Part shown: positions 21,076-33,586 of the stretch, piece after piece
Layout: each line of letters opens with the position of its first letter
Numbering within the stretch: the stretch's first letter is position 1
Source of the DNA: Gigaspora rosea
Lineage: Eukaryota; Glomeromycota; Glomeromycetes; Diversisporales; Gigasporaceae
NCBI GenBank assembly: GCA_003550325.1
Contig: QKWP01000029.1
Span: forward strand, 230,117 to 294,116
Reading direction: 5' to 3'
DNA: 64,000 nt
Made by a program: the position numbers and the translations under genes
Notes under the pieces: generated by a model
The model's input: only the letters and a program-made list of their open reading frames with translations
Told to the model about the DNA's origin: nothing
Databases searched by the model: none

Positions 21076-22001
21076 TTAAGGTTGACTCAAAATGTAAATT
21101 GCTTCAATTGCACTTATTGAACAATATGCTGTTGCAGTACCAATCAAAGTTTTCACAGACAAGAAACTTCTAACAAAGGGTAAGCTTGTCGCAGTAAATG
21201 ATTGAGAAATGGCGATAATTCCACCTGGGGGTGTAGCAGCTTTATGTAATGACATAGCCCATGCTGCAACTGAATGTTTTAAGATACCTTCTGGGCCAAA
21301 TCCTAATGAATTTAACGCACTATAAGTGATTTGTGGACCGAAGAAATAACCAATAGCTAATGATGCTGCGACCTTTTTTGGTGATGGTTCAAGAAACATT
21401 CTTTTTAATTCTGGCTGCTTATTAACAAAATGCTGCCTCATTCTATTTGTAGAATCTTGAACTTCAGTAGTAATTTTTTCTAATTCTGGCTGGTAATATC
21501 GATATGTTGTCTCACTTTGCTTGCGAAAATTTGAACTCCGGGATTACTAACAATTTGCTGGTTTACTCTATTTGCGGAAACTTGAACTTCAGTAATATAT
21601 TGTTTCACATTGCTTGCAAAATCTTGAACTTCAGGATTGTAAACAAGATTTTGTTTTACGTTATTTGCAGAATTTTGAATTTCAGCAATAATTTTTTCTA
21701 ATATTGGCTTATTGTCATCAATATGTTGCTTCATTTTGCTTGCGAAATTTTGGATTTCAGGATTGTAGACAATAAGATGTTTTACTTTATTTGCAGAATC
21801 TTGAACTTCAGCAATGCTTTTTTCTAATAATGACTTATTGTCATCAATATGTTGTCTCACTTTGCTTGCGAAATTTTGAACTTCAAGATTATCAATAATG
21901 TGTTTTGTCATTTTATTTGTAAAATTTTGAACTTCAACATTGTCGACAATATGTTGTTTCATTTTATTTTCATTTAATTCAAAGTATGGAAATCGTATCA
22001 T
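21076..22001 (-). CDS. ISG12 (Ifi-6-16)-like protein with amphipathic repeats, one frameshift
   Basis: The minus strand starts at ATG 22001. The first about 170 residues are repeats of the form VQNFASKMKQHIDDN / ILEKIIAEIQNSANNVKQ, an apolipoprotein- or LEA-like amphipathic helix array. A one-base loss near 21475 puts the remainder in another frame. In-frame sequence resumes as PELEKITTEVQDSTNRM and joins the second frame ending at 21076. The C-terminal about 95 residues are small-residue-rich and hydrophobic, with GFGPEGILKHSVAAWAM and PPGGIIAISQSF. This fits the Gly/Ala-rich membrane-inserting pattern of ISG12/Ifi-6-16 proteins, which localise to organelle membranes in animals. Assignment rests on that pattern only. 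The frameshift may be a real lesion or an assembly error. Confidence 0.5.
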
Positions 22002-22109
22002 TTTTTTTATGAGGATGTAAAATGTTATTGAAAAAAGTAAATTAAGAATCAGCTACTGGTAAATGATCTATTTATACGTAAAATATTAATGAGCCATGCA
22101 CTATTGTCA

Positions 22110-22800
22110 TTGTTATCATAAATGTTAATGATAAGCAACCCGTGAAAGATGTTCCAATCGGATCTGTTCTAATAATCGACGCCAATAAATTTCATCATCC
22201 GGATGGAAAGTACGTAATGTTTCTTTTTTTTTATTTTTTTTATTTTTTTCGTACGTACATTTCTCACGGTCTTACCAAAAAAGGACGACTTTCATATGAT
22301 TGGTTGATTTAATCAATTGCCCAAGCAACTAATTTATACACATATTAATTGTCATTGTTAACATAAAACGTTAATGATAAGCAACCCGTGAAAGATGTTC
22401 CAATCGACGCCAATAAATTTCAGATCCCGGATGTACATTATTAAACCTAGCTGCTGCACAAAAAATGCGCGGATATTTGGCCAGCATTAAGTAATTTAGG
22501 CTGATGATCTTCAAAATTCTTAATTTTGGCCGGAAATTAATTTTTTTAATTTTTTAGCCACAAAAAAGGAAATTTTTTAAAAATAGGCCTGCTCCATGGT
22601 AAAATTGGCTCAGGAACATTTTTCACTTAGTTAGCAAGTGCAGTTTCATTAATAGAATTTTGCGTAATTTTGGCTTAATTTTTTTTATCCGCGCATTTTT
22701 TGTGCGGCAATATGTACATTTCTCACGGTCTTACCAAAAAAGGACGACTTCATATGGTTGGGTTGATTTAAATCAATTGCCCGGTATACTTTTTCAAATT
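22110..22800 (+). repeat. local duplications with a short coding-like fragment
   Basis: A segment beginning GTTAATGATAAGCAACCCGT occurs at about 22126 and again at about 22369. A second segment, TACATTTCTCACGGTCTTAC, occurs at about 22255 and about 22715. The first copy is open in one frame and reads VNDKQPVKDVPIGSVLIID then ANKFHHPDGKY, which looks like a genuine exon remnant of unknown family. A miniature element sits between the pieces of the second copy. Confidence 0.5.
22440..22711. mobile_element. 272-bp inverted-repeat insertion with 8-9-bp duplication
   Basis: GCACAAAAAATGCGCGGATA near 22455 faces its inverse TATCCGCGCATTTTTTGTGC near 22687. ATGTACATT flanks both sides (22431-22439 and 22712-22720), so the insertion split the duplicated sequence with a clean target duplication. 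Non-coding. Confidence 0.65.
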
Positions 22801-22860
22801 GCAACGTTTCACAGAAAAGTTGCCTTTGCTACACAAAATAATCTCAAATAATACTTAGAA

Positions 22861-23880
22861 GCGAAGTTACTATGTGTATTATTACATTCTGCAATTAGTA
22901 TAACGGTATACAAGTACTGATTGCATAAAAAAAAAAATAGTCAAGTAAAAAGAACAATCAAGGTGTTTAGATTTTGAAAATAGACTCTCACAAGCTATCG
23001 TATTTAGATTTAAATTATAATAAAACTTAATACTTATTTTACTTGTTTTATTTTATTCTTGTGTAGAACTTATAAATAAATAGATATTATGATATATTGT
23101 AGTTTTAGAATAGATAGTACATGTATTGTTGATTAATAATATAAAGATGGTAATGCAATGGTCGTAATAACTGAAAAATAGAATTATTATTTAAGAATTA
23201 AAACTTGCAATCATCTGAGGAACCGCCCCTCGCGTACTATTTACACAAAATTTGGTATAATTTCGACAGCTAAATTTAACTAACCCTGACTGAAAATACC
23301 GCAATTTAAAGAACGTTGACATATAAGTAATTACAAATAATTCCAACCAATAGAAAGTATGGGAAATCAGAACATTTACATGGTAAAATAAAAATTTACT
23401 TTAAGATGCTCTAAAGTGTTATTTTAATGTGATTAACAAATGATCGCAATGGAACTCACCGATAATTATGTGTAACTTAAAATTTTTATTGACAATTCGA
23501 ATATTCAATGTATGACGTAATTGAAAATTTCTCAAGCAACATCTTCGATGAGATTAATTAGTGATCGTAATGGTGTTCATTTATTAGAATTAATCAATCA
23601 ACATTGCTGTCAAGTTTTCTATTATTTGTCAAATATCATCATCAAAAAATAAAAAAAAAAACAAAAGCGACTATTAAACAAGAAGCAAATAGATCTTCAA
23701 AATATTTTGGCAAAACAGTCCTTGTAGTTCCATTTACTGACTTCACCAATTATAATATATTACTAGGTTTAGGTCTTAGTTAGATTGAATGAAGAGATTA
23801 TTGAACATATTACCATATTGGTTTAAGTATTGACTATTGTTTTTTGAACTTCCAGATTTTTTTTATTGTTCGTGATCTGA
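22861..23880. other. gene-free AT-rich gap
   Basis: No supported gene, RNA or repeat family was recognised. Confidence 0.4.
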
Positions 23881-25045
23881 ATTATTAGAGTTGTGGCAAC
23901 GCGCGGGATCCGCGCGTAATGCGCGGGATCCCGCGTGGGATGCTCGGGATTTAAAAACTCCCGCGCGGGATTTTTAATATAAGATTGTCTGGCCTGCGTT
24001 AGCTTATCATCTGGCCGCATTAACAAATTATCCGGCCTGCTTTAACATAAGTGGGCCAATTCCTAATTAGAATTTGATGTAAATAAAAATATTATGCACG
24101 CATTAACTTTTAATTTGTTTCTTGTTCCACGGGAGCGGGTCAAAATCCCGACAAACAGAATCCCGACAGGTCATAATCCCGACAAAAAAATCCCTACAAT
24201 AAAAATCCCGAAAATCCAGACAACAAAAAAATCATTAATTTTATTTAATTTAGGTTAGGGTTAGGTAAGTGCCTAGGATAGGGTTAGGGTGAGCGCCTGG
24301 GCTAGGGTTTGGTTTAGTTGATTTTATAGTAAAGTTGCTCAAGGAAAGCTTTTTTTGATTGTCGGGATTTTTGATTGTCGGGATTTTTTTGTCGGGATTA
24401 TGACCTGTCGGGATTTTGACCCAAACCCCTTGTTCCACATATATACGGGCCTACGTACAGAGATAATGCGCAAACTGTACATTGAAATATATTTTTAATT
24501 GTCATAATTAATAAAATAGGAATCTATTATTGATTATTATTGAGTATAAAAGTGACTATTTGATCAGAAATTATAAATAAGCCCGATTATTTCTTATGAG
24601 TCGTTTATGAATTGTTATATGTATATAACCTAGTTACTTATAAGTTTTAGCGCATTTATACCTGATAATGCACCTGATTACTTATAAATCTTATATGATT
24701 TGATCGCTTTATTACCATATAATTTTTAAATATAATGATTTTAAAACAAATTGATAAATTAAGACAAATCTGAATTGATAAATTTAATAATTATAAGATT
24801 CAAATGTTTTAAAAGTAGGCAAATCTATATAAGCATTATATTTGTAATAAAATGCAGTAAGATTTATAAGAAATGATTATTATTTTAACGAGAAATTACA
24901 TCCCTAGTGATGATTTATATATATATATTATATATATATTTATTAATCATGAAAAATTCGGATACGCTACTCGATCCCGTGAATCCAGCGCGGATCCCGC
25001 ATCCCGCGCGGGGTTTTTAAAAAAATCGGGATTTGCCCATCACTA
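23881..25045. mobile_element. GATGGGCAA-family element, copy 2, with a nested insertion
   Basis: Left part TGTGGCAACGCGCGGGATCC with further GCGCGGGATC palindromes, then TCTGGCC-GCATTA repeats matching 19855-19935. The right end (about 24960-25045) has CGCGGATCCCGCATCCCGCG, then GGGATTTGCCCATCACTAG, the inverse of the family's TAGTGATGGGCAA end. The interior is AT-rich and non-coding, and houses a separate 298-bp element. Confidence 0.55.
24131..24428. mobile_element. nested 298-bp element, GGGTCAAAATCCCGACA ends, 10-bp target duplication
   Basis: Inverted arms built on GGGTCAAAATCCCGACA repeat the TCCCGAC motif several times on each side. The flanks are the perfect 10-bp direct repeat CTTGTTCCAC (24121-24130 and 24429-24438). 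Duplications of 9-11 bp are typical of Mutator-like elements. The centre carries telomere-like TTAGGG/CTAGGG repeats (about 24250-24310). Non-coding. Confidence 0.75.
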
Positions 25046-26000
25046 GTCAGTTAAAGTATAAAATCTTATAATGCGTAGAATAATCTGGAAAAGTAATCTA
25101 GAAAAACCCGATGGATGATTGTTACTAAATGAGGCGCGATCTGCAATAACCAATATGGTATATTCCCGGACTGAATTACAGAATTACTGTGATCAGCAAA
25201 TTCCGTGCATCATCAGAAATCTAGAAAAAATGCCAATACATGACAGGCTAAAAATTATTTCTAACCAATCACAGATTTGCATTTTTCTAATTTCAGTTGT
25301 GATGTATGAAAACATTGCAAATGGAATTTGGATTCACTAACCAACCGAGTGTCAGATTGGAATTTCGTTGCAATTAAAGTCGATTCGGAATCCCATTCTG
25401 ACGTATAATATTATTACTAGTTCTGTTATTAAGTTACTATTAATAGCATTGTCTGTTTCAAATATCCGTGCAACAAGCGCATTTTCACACAGTCTCCTCA
25501 AAATCATTTTCCCAAATCTTTCGGAGAGCTTCGAAATTTCATTTTATATTTACATACAATGACTTTCTATTTCGGGACTAATAAAAACTATGTCACCATG
25601 TAGAAGTACAAGCGATTTTTAACCAAAATATGTTAACGCGGGCAAACTTTTTGAATAATAGTAATCTCGTGAGATCACAGGTAGTGCACATCACTACTGA
25701 AAATACTTCGTAGACTTCCCATTTCGGTAAATATCGAAGTGCCCACTTTCGCGCGAACTTAAATGGGTGTTACAAACTCGTGGTAGAAATACAAATGAAC
25801 AATGCACGATATTATACAGTCGAATTTTTTGATTGCACCTTCTTGGAACCACAGTAAAAAAAGGACCAACTGTGCGTTGTTATTGATAGTGAAATATATA
25901 CAGACAAGCTGGTTTAAGTTATTTGTGTATTTAGAGCTGTTTTAAATAGAGCATATATTTATAGAGAGTTAATTATAGAGTTTTAATTTATCTTACACAT
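25046..26000. other. gap with weak coding-like frames
   Basis: A 73-codon plus frame (25119-25340) and overlapping frames on both strands around 25368-25562 have plausible composition but no motif I recognise. They could be remnants of a transposase or chance frames. The segment directly upstream of 26012 should contain the promoter of the Sel1-kinase paralogue; no clear TATA placement was defined. Confidence 0.3.
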
Positions 26001-26011
26001 TTTTGCGCCAA

Positions 26012-29000
26012 ATGTCAATTTATAATCTATTTTCTAAGAAGTCAGGACAAATTGAAGGTTCGTCAGAAGTCATTCAAATAGCAAGTGATGTTACCCAAAT
26101 GCATTTAGAAAATAACGAGCCACAGGATTTTCTTAATGAAATTGTTAAAGAAATGTGCAATATATATAATTTAGAAAGATCAAAAGGCACAAACTGCCGC
26201 TCAATTCTTGACGCGTTAGAACAATTTTTAGCAATGAAGAAGCAAAATCCGGTCAATATTATCAATTTTTGTTTAAATGATCAAATCAATCCTATAGTTC
26301 AAATCATTATTGCGAATTGTTATCATTATGGTAAATGGGTTGAAATGGATGAACATAAAGCATTTATTTATTATCAAAAATCGGCAGTGATGAGAGACGT
26401 TGAAGGAATATATAATGTTGGATATTGTTATGACGAAGGAATCGGAGCAAAAAAAAATGAACATATGGCATTCATTAATTATCAAACATCGGCCAATATG
26501 GGAAATGCTAGAGGAATGTATAATGTCGGGTATTGTTACTTTAATGGAAGGGGAGTTAAACAAAATGAATATAATGCATTTATTTGTTATCATAAATCAG
26601 TAGAGATTGGGTATACATGTACTAAAGGAATAAATTTTGTTGGATATTGTTATAGAAATGGTGTTGGTGTGGTGTTAGAAAGGACGAACGTAAGGCATTT
26701 GAATGGTATTTGAAATACACTAAAGATGACAACTGTGAAGGACAAAATTATCTTGGACGTTATTATGAGAAAGGTATAGGTACTATTGAAAATAAAGAAG
26801 AAGCATTTAAATGGTATTTGAAATCTGCTGAAGCTGGCAATCCTGAAGGACAATATTATCTTGGACGCTGTTATGAAAAAGGTGTAGGTACTAATGTAAA
26901 TAACGAAGTGGCATTTATATGGTATTCAAAATCCGCTAAAAACGGTAATTCAGAAGGACAATATCATCTTGGATGCTGTTATGAAGAAGGTATAAGTACT
27001 AATGAGAATAAAAAAGAAGCATTTAAATGGTATTTAAAATCTGCTGAAAATAGTAATTCTGAAGGGCAGTATAAACTTGGATGCTGTTATGAAAATGGAA
27101 TTGGGATCGAAAAAGATGAACATAAGGCATTTTTATGTTACAAAAAATCTGCTGATATGAACAATAAAAGAGGATCGGATAAAATAAATAGTCCTAATGG
27201 AATGTTTTATATGGGAGTTTTTTATGAAAAGGGTATTGAAATTAAAAAGGATGAATGTGAAGCATTCTATTATTATCAAAAATCAGCAGAGATGAAGGAC
27301 ATTAATGGAACCTACAGTGTTGGAAACTGTTATCGAAATGGAATTGGAGTTGAAAAGAATGAATATATGGCATTCATTTATTATATAGAAGCCGCTAACA
27401 TGGGAAACATTGTTGCAATAAATGAAGTTGGGTATTGTTATCTTAATGGATTGGTGTTGAAAAAGATGGACATAATGCATTCATATATTATCAAAAATTG
27501 GCAGAGATGGGAAACGCCAGTGGAATGCATAACGTTGCATATTGTTATGAAAAAGGAATCGGAACTGAAAAAAATAATCACAAAGAATTTAAATGGTATT
27601 TGAAATCCGCTAAAAATGATAATTCAGAAGGACAATACCATCTTGGACGCTGCTATGAAACAGGTGTAGGTAACAATAAAGATAAAGAAGAGGCGTTTAT
27701 ATGGTATTTTAAATCCGCTGAAACGGTAATTCAGAAGGACAATATCATCTTGGATGCTGCTATGAAAAAGGCATATGTACCTGTGAGAATAAAGAAAAGG
27801 CATTTATGTGGTATTTAAAATTCGCTGAAAGTGGTAATCCTGAAGGGCAGTATAAACTTGGATATTGTTATGAAAGTGGAATTGGTATTGAAAAAGATGA
27901 GCATAAGGCATTTTTGTGTTACAAAAAATCTCTGAAATGAACCATAAAAAAGGATCAGATAAAATGAATAGTCCTAGTGGAATGTTTTATATTGGAGTTT
28001 TTATGAAAAGGGTATTGAAATTAAAAAGGATGAATGCGAAGCATTCTATTATTATCAAAAATCAGCCGAGATGAAGGATATTAATGGAACCTACAGTGTT
28101 GGAAACATTATCGAAGAAAAGAATGAATATACGGCATTCATTTATTTTAAAGAAGCTGCTGACATAGGAAATATAGTTGCAATAAATGAAGTCGGAAATT
28201 GTTATCTTAATGGAATTGGTATTGAAAAGGATGAAAGTAAAGCTTTCATTTATTATCAAAAATCGGCAAGAGTAGGAAACGCTAGCGGAATATTCGCGCT
28301 TGCTAACTGCTATAAAAATGGAATTGGGTTGAAAAGAATCAATATATGGCATTCATTAATTATCAAAAATCAGCAGAAATGGGGAATGCATTTGGGGCAT
28401 ACAACGTTGGATGCTGCTATCTCCATGAAATTGGAGTTAAAAAAGATGAACATAAAGCATTTGTTTATTATCAAAAATCAGCAGAGATGGGTACTTCACT
28501 GAAACTATAAAAAAATTGAAAATATTATTATTATATATTAATTATGTTTTTATTATATTTTAAAAAACGTTATAATTACTAGTTATAAGTTAATAATAAT
28601 AATATAAATAATATATATTAAAACTGTTTTAGTAATATTAATAAAAACATTTTTAAAACATTATTAAACTAAATAAATTTCATATTTATAGTATAATATA
28701 AATATTTATATTTTATAAATATATCATATTATAATATATTTTATAATATTAAATATAATATAAATAAAACAAATCAATAATATAATGATTTAGACAAATG
28801 TGTTTACCCCAAAATCTCGCAAAAAAGATTTTTTGTTAAAATACAAAGGATGGTTTCATAAGCAAAACTACGAGATATAAGCATTTTTTAAAAATAATTT
28901 TGGTTTAAAAAATATTTTTAAAAAACTTATTTTAATATATTTTTAAAATATAATAATAATGTTTTTATAATATTTTTAATAATATTAAGATAATGTATTA

Positions 29001-32000
29001 AAAATATTTTAAAAAAATTATTTAAATTTTTTTTTAAAATATAATAATAATATTTTTACAATATTTTTAATAATGTATTAAAAACATTTTTAAAAGTTTA
29101 TTTTAAGTTGTTTTTAAATAATAATAATAATGTTTTTATAATAATTTTGATAATATTAAAATAATGCTTTAAAAACATTTTTAAAAAGCTTATTTTAAAC
29201 TATTTTTAAAATATAATAATAATGTTTTTATGATATTTTTAATATATTAAAATAATGTTTTAAAAACATTTTTAAAAATTTATTTAAAGTTATTTTTAAA
29301 TATAATAATAATGTTTTTATAATAATTTTTATAATATTAAAATAATGCTTTAAAAACATTTTTAAAAAATTTATTTTAAAGTATTTTAAAATATAGCAAT
29401 AATATTTTTATAATATTTTTAATAATATTAAAATAATATTTTAAAATATTTTTAAACAATTTATTTTAAACTATTTTTAAAATATCATAATAATGTTTTT
29501 AAAATATTATTATTTTATTATAAAAACATATATACTTTTTTTTAAGTTTCAGTAAAGTAATGTTGATGGAGCATATAACGTTGGGTATTATTATGTAAAA
29601 GGAATTGGAGTCGAAGAGGATGAGCATAAGGAATTCGCTTCTAATCAAAAACCAGCAGAGATGAGGAACGCTAAAGGAATTGGAATTGAAGATGATGTAT
29701 ATAAGGCATTCATTTATTATCAAAAATCAGCAGAGATGGGGCACGTTAAAGGAATAAATAATGTTGGATATTTTTAACTTAATGGAATTGGTATTGAAAA
29801 GGACGACAATAAGGCTTTTTAATGGTACATGAAATCCGCTAAAAGTGGCAATTCGGAAGGACAATATCGTCTAGGACACTGTTATGAAAAAGGTATAGGT
29901 ACTAATGAGAGTAAAGACGAGGCATTTAAATGGTATTTAAAATCTGCGGAAGGAGGTAATTCTGAGGGACACTACAATCTCGGACGTTGTTATGAAAATG
30001 GAATTGGAGTAGAAAAAGATAGTTGTATGGCATTCAGATGTTATAAAAATCTTCTGATATGAACCATCAAAGAGCACATAATAATATGATAAGTCCTGAT
30101 GGAATGTTTTATACGGGATTTTTTTTTGAAAAGGGTATTGGTGTTCAAAAAGATGAATACGAAGCATTCAATTATTACAATAGATCTGCTGACATGAAGC
30201 ACAAAGCAGGATCAGATAAAATGATGAGCTTTGATGGAATGTTTTATATGGGAGCTCTTTATGAAAAGGGTATTGGAGTTAAAAAGGATGAGTATAAAGC
30301 ATTTGAATGGTATTCGAAATCCGCTGAAAACGGCAATTCAATAGGACAATATTTTCTTGGACGCTGCTATGAAAAAGGTGTAGGTACTAATGAAAATAAA
30401 GAAAATGCATTTAAATGGTATCTGAAATCCGCTAAAAATGGTAATTCAGAAGGGCAATATTATCTTGGACGTTTCTATGAAGATGGCATAGGTACTAATC
30501 AGAATAAAGAAGAGGCATTTAAATGGTATTTCAAATCTGATGAAGGAGGTAATTCTGATGGACATTACAATCTTGGACGTTGTTATGAAAATGGGATTGG
30601 GGTTGAAAAGGACAGTTTTAAGGCATTTTTATGTTACAAAAAGTCTGCTGATATGGACCACAGGAAAGGTTTGAATAAAATGAGAAGTTCTGATGGGATA
30701 TTATATATGGGAGTTTTTACGAAAAGGGTATTGGAGTTGAAAAGGATGAACATGAAGCGTTTAAATGGTATTTTGAATCGGTTGAAAACGGTAATTCAAA
30801 AGGACATTATTATCTTGGGCGCTGTTATGAAGAAGGTGTAGGTACTAATGAAAATAAAGAGGAGGCATTTAAATGTTATTCGAAGTCCGCTGAAGGTAGT
30901 AATCCTGAAGGAGAATACAATCTCGGACGTTGTTATGAAAATGGAATTGGCGTTAAAAGAGATTGTTATAAGGCATTTATAACTTACAAAAAATCTGCTG
31001 ATATGAACCATGAAAGAGGGTCAGATAAAATTAAAAGCCATAATGGAATGTTTATATGGAGTTTTTTATGAGAAGGGCGTTGAAGTTAAAAAAGATGAAT
31101 ATAAAGCATTCAGCTATTATGAAAAATCTTCAGAGATGGGAAATGCTCAAGGAATATTTATAGTTAGATATTTTTATGAAGGTGGAATTGGAGTTGAAAA
31201 AAGCATTTGTTTATTATGAAAAATCTGCTAAAATGGGAGATATCAATGGAATATATCATACTGGCGTTTGCTATCAATATGGAATTGGAGTTAAAAAAAA
31301 TGCACGTAAAGCGTTCCTTCAATATAAAGGATCAGCAGATCTGGGAAATATTAAGGGAATGGATGCTCTTAGTTGTTACGATCAAGGGATTGGAACACCA
31401 ACAAATCCGCAATTAGCTGATCATTGGTCTCAAAAGTAAATATCATTTTTTATTTATAGTAATATAATCAAAATTATTTAAATACTGAGATATGCTTATG
31501 TATTTAATAATGAATGAATTAGGGGCGACGTTTCATCATTAGGTAATTGATTATAGCTAAATTTGTGCTTACAATAATAGTATGAAAGGCTTAAATATCT
31601 AAAATTTTTTAGGTGAATACAAAAGAATGCCAAAATTGGTGTTGATTGTCTATTGATTCCTTATAGCGAATTTGAAATTATTAAGAAAATAGGACAAGGT
31701 GGATTTGCAACAGTATATCATGCTAGGTGGCGAGATCAAAACAATGTAATGAGAGATGTTGCGCTTAAATCACTCAATAGGTTGTCATCGAATAAAGTTT
31801 ATTGTGCTTCATTTATAGAAGAAGTAATTTTATTTATACTTTTGATATTCAATTATACGTTCTTTACTAATCTATACAATATCGAATTTTAATAATAAAG
31901 TTAAGGCATATTTTGATATGCATAAAGAAAACCCCACATTTTTAAAATGCTATGGCATATCAGAAGACATAATTTCAAAAAAAATATTCTTGAATATGCG

Positions 32001-32636
32001 GCACAAGGGTCTCTACGTGATAATCTAAATTCTATAGCGCAAATGAAGTGGAAAGACAAAATTGCTATAGTGCAACACATTGCTACAGATCTACAGACTA
32101 TTCATTTTGGCAATCGTGTCCATCGAGAGTTGCATAGTGGTAATATATTACAAAATAGTTTGCACGACGCAGATTTGGGACTCTCAATATCAACGAATAT
32201 TGCAGAACATAGCAATCGCTGTGAGGTGCTGCCATACATGGCTCCGGAAGTATTAAAGGATGAACCATATACTACAGCATCTGATATTTACTCTTTTGGT
32301 ATAATTATGTGGGAAATGTCTGCTGGAAAACCTAATTATTAGAACAATATTGATCTTATCTGTAATGGTCTCCGTCCAAAATTTTCAGAAGAAATACCAT
32401 CACCTTACATTGAATTGGCGAATAACTGTATGAAACAAATTGCATATGAACGACCTTCAGTTAGTGATATTCAAGACGTTTTAAACTGTTGGACAAAAAA
32501 AATAAATTACTTTGTGAATATTTTTAAAAATGCTGATAAAAAAATTGATAATTTTAAAGCTGAACATCCATGCGAAAATTCTATAATCAAGTATTCATCA
32601 ATTAGCTCAAAATTAAAAAGTTATCTATTAGGATAA
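26012..32636 (+). pseudogene. second Sel1 / TKL kinase copy, inactivated
   Basis: ATG 26012 opens an N-terminal region (MSIYNLFSKKSGQ...) that copy 1 lacks, followed by about 30 Sel1 units and a TKL kinase domain. Lesions include frameshifts near 26675, 27455, 27720, 27935, 28000, 28325, 30045, 30715 and 31050. In-frame stops occur at 29775-29777, 29820-29822 and 32340-32342. A Tc1/mariner-type insertion lies at 28494-29557. The microexon layout of copy 1 is conserved: donor after 31434, a 20-nt exon GGGCGACGTTTCATCATTAG, then the kinase exon. The join is then out of frame because of a deletion near 31640. The kinase has the Gly-loop GQGGFATVY and VALKSL. HRD is changed to HRE (GAG at 32127-32129), and the AYI residues before ADLG are deleted. 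Loss of the catalytic Asp alone would be expected to abolish activity. It is a paralogue of 9813-12641. Confidence 0.9.
28494..29557. mobile_element. 1064-bp Tc1/mariner-type non-autonomous element
   Basis: The ends CTTCACTGAAACTATAAAAA and (inverse of the right end) CTTTACTGAAACTTAAAAAA are terminal inverted repeats. TA flanks both (28492-28493, 29558-29559). Removing the element and one TA restores the Sel1 frame exactly (...AEMGN then VDGAYNVGYYY...). The interior is nearly pure A/T, with about seven units of about 90 bp marked by AATAATGTTTTTATAAT. It encodes nothing and introduces a TAA stop at once. Confidence 0.85.
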
Positions 32637-32929
32637 ATGATTTTATATAGTAAATTAATAATGATATAACTCTTCAAATTCTTTTATATTAATTATATAA
32701 ATGGATAAATGCATCGACTTTTGATTATATTACAATTATGATTCTTTGGTCATCTGACTTAAATTCTTTTGATCTTTGCCGAAGAATAGAACTTCTCGCG
32801 CATCTACGTATTTTTTAGATAATAAATAATAATAAATTTTTACTCCATAATGACTAGAAACTAAAACCTTTGATATTACAAACCATATAACGAATAATTA
32901 ATCATGTAATAATCTATTATATTAATAAC

Positions 32930-33044
32930 TACCGTATTTGCCCGTAATAACGCGCAGGGGTGTAATTTCGAATTCGGCCTGAATTAAGCATAATTCGGGC
33001 CATTACTCGAAATAACGCCCCCGCTATTACGCGCAAATACGGTA
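32930..33044. mobile_element. 115-bp inverted-repeat miniature element
   Basis: TACCGTATTTGCCCGTAATA faces its approximate inverse TATTACGCGCAAATACGGTA. The GC-richer interior contains CGGCCTGAATTA / TAATTCGGGCC, so nearly the entire element can fold as a hairpin. The target duplication is not clear. Confidence 0.65.
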
Positions 33045-33204
33045 ATGAGGAATTGACTTGACATTAGTGTTACAAGAATTTATAATCCCGGATCTTTGCT
33101 CAAACAAGGGCACATGCTTGTTATAAGTTGATGGTTCTCTAATTTGTATTATTCTATCTTAATGGCATTATGTCTTTGAAGAATTGACCGTTCAAAAAAC
33201 AATA

Positions 33205-33586
33205 TGGGCGGTCAAAAGTAGAAACCAAGGAAATTGGATGATCACGAGTTTTGAGATAATTGGCAAAACATATTTGGTTACACAAAAACAAAACAAACCT
33301 AAAAATAACAATTCTGGATTATAAACCTGTTTGTTATTCAACTGATTGGCTAATTTTTATAGATCTACCAATGAAAATTGTGTGACGTTAGACATTGATC
33401 TATTTTTAGATTTTTCCGTTTTACCGTTTAAAAGTTTTAAACGACTATAACTTCAAAATTTACTAATTAATTATATTTTCTTTATTAAATAAAAAAGATT
33501 CAGCTTTAAAAAATATATTTAATTGATCTAAAATCTCATTTTTTAAAAAAAGGTCAAATTCCTTGGTTTCTACTTTTGACCGCCCA
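33205..33586. mobile_element. 382-bp TA-flanked inverted-repeat element
   Basis: TGGGCGGTCAAAAGTAGAAA (continuing CCAAGGAA) is matched by its inverse at 33560-33586 almost perfectly. TA is present on both sides (33203-33204 and 33587-33588). Non-coding, mariner-like miniature element. Confidence 0.75.
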
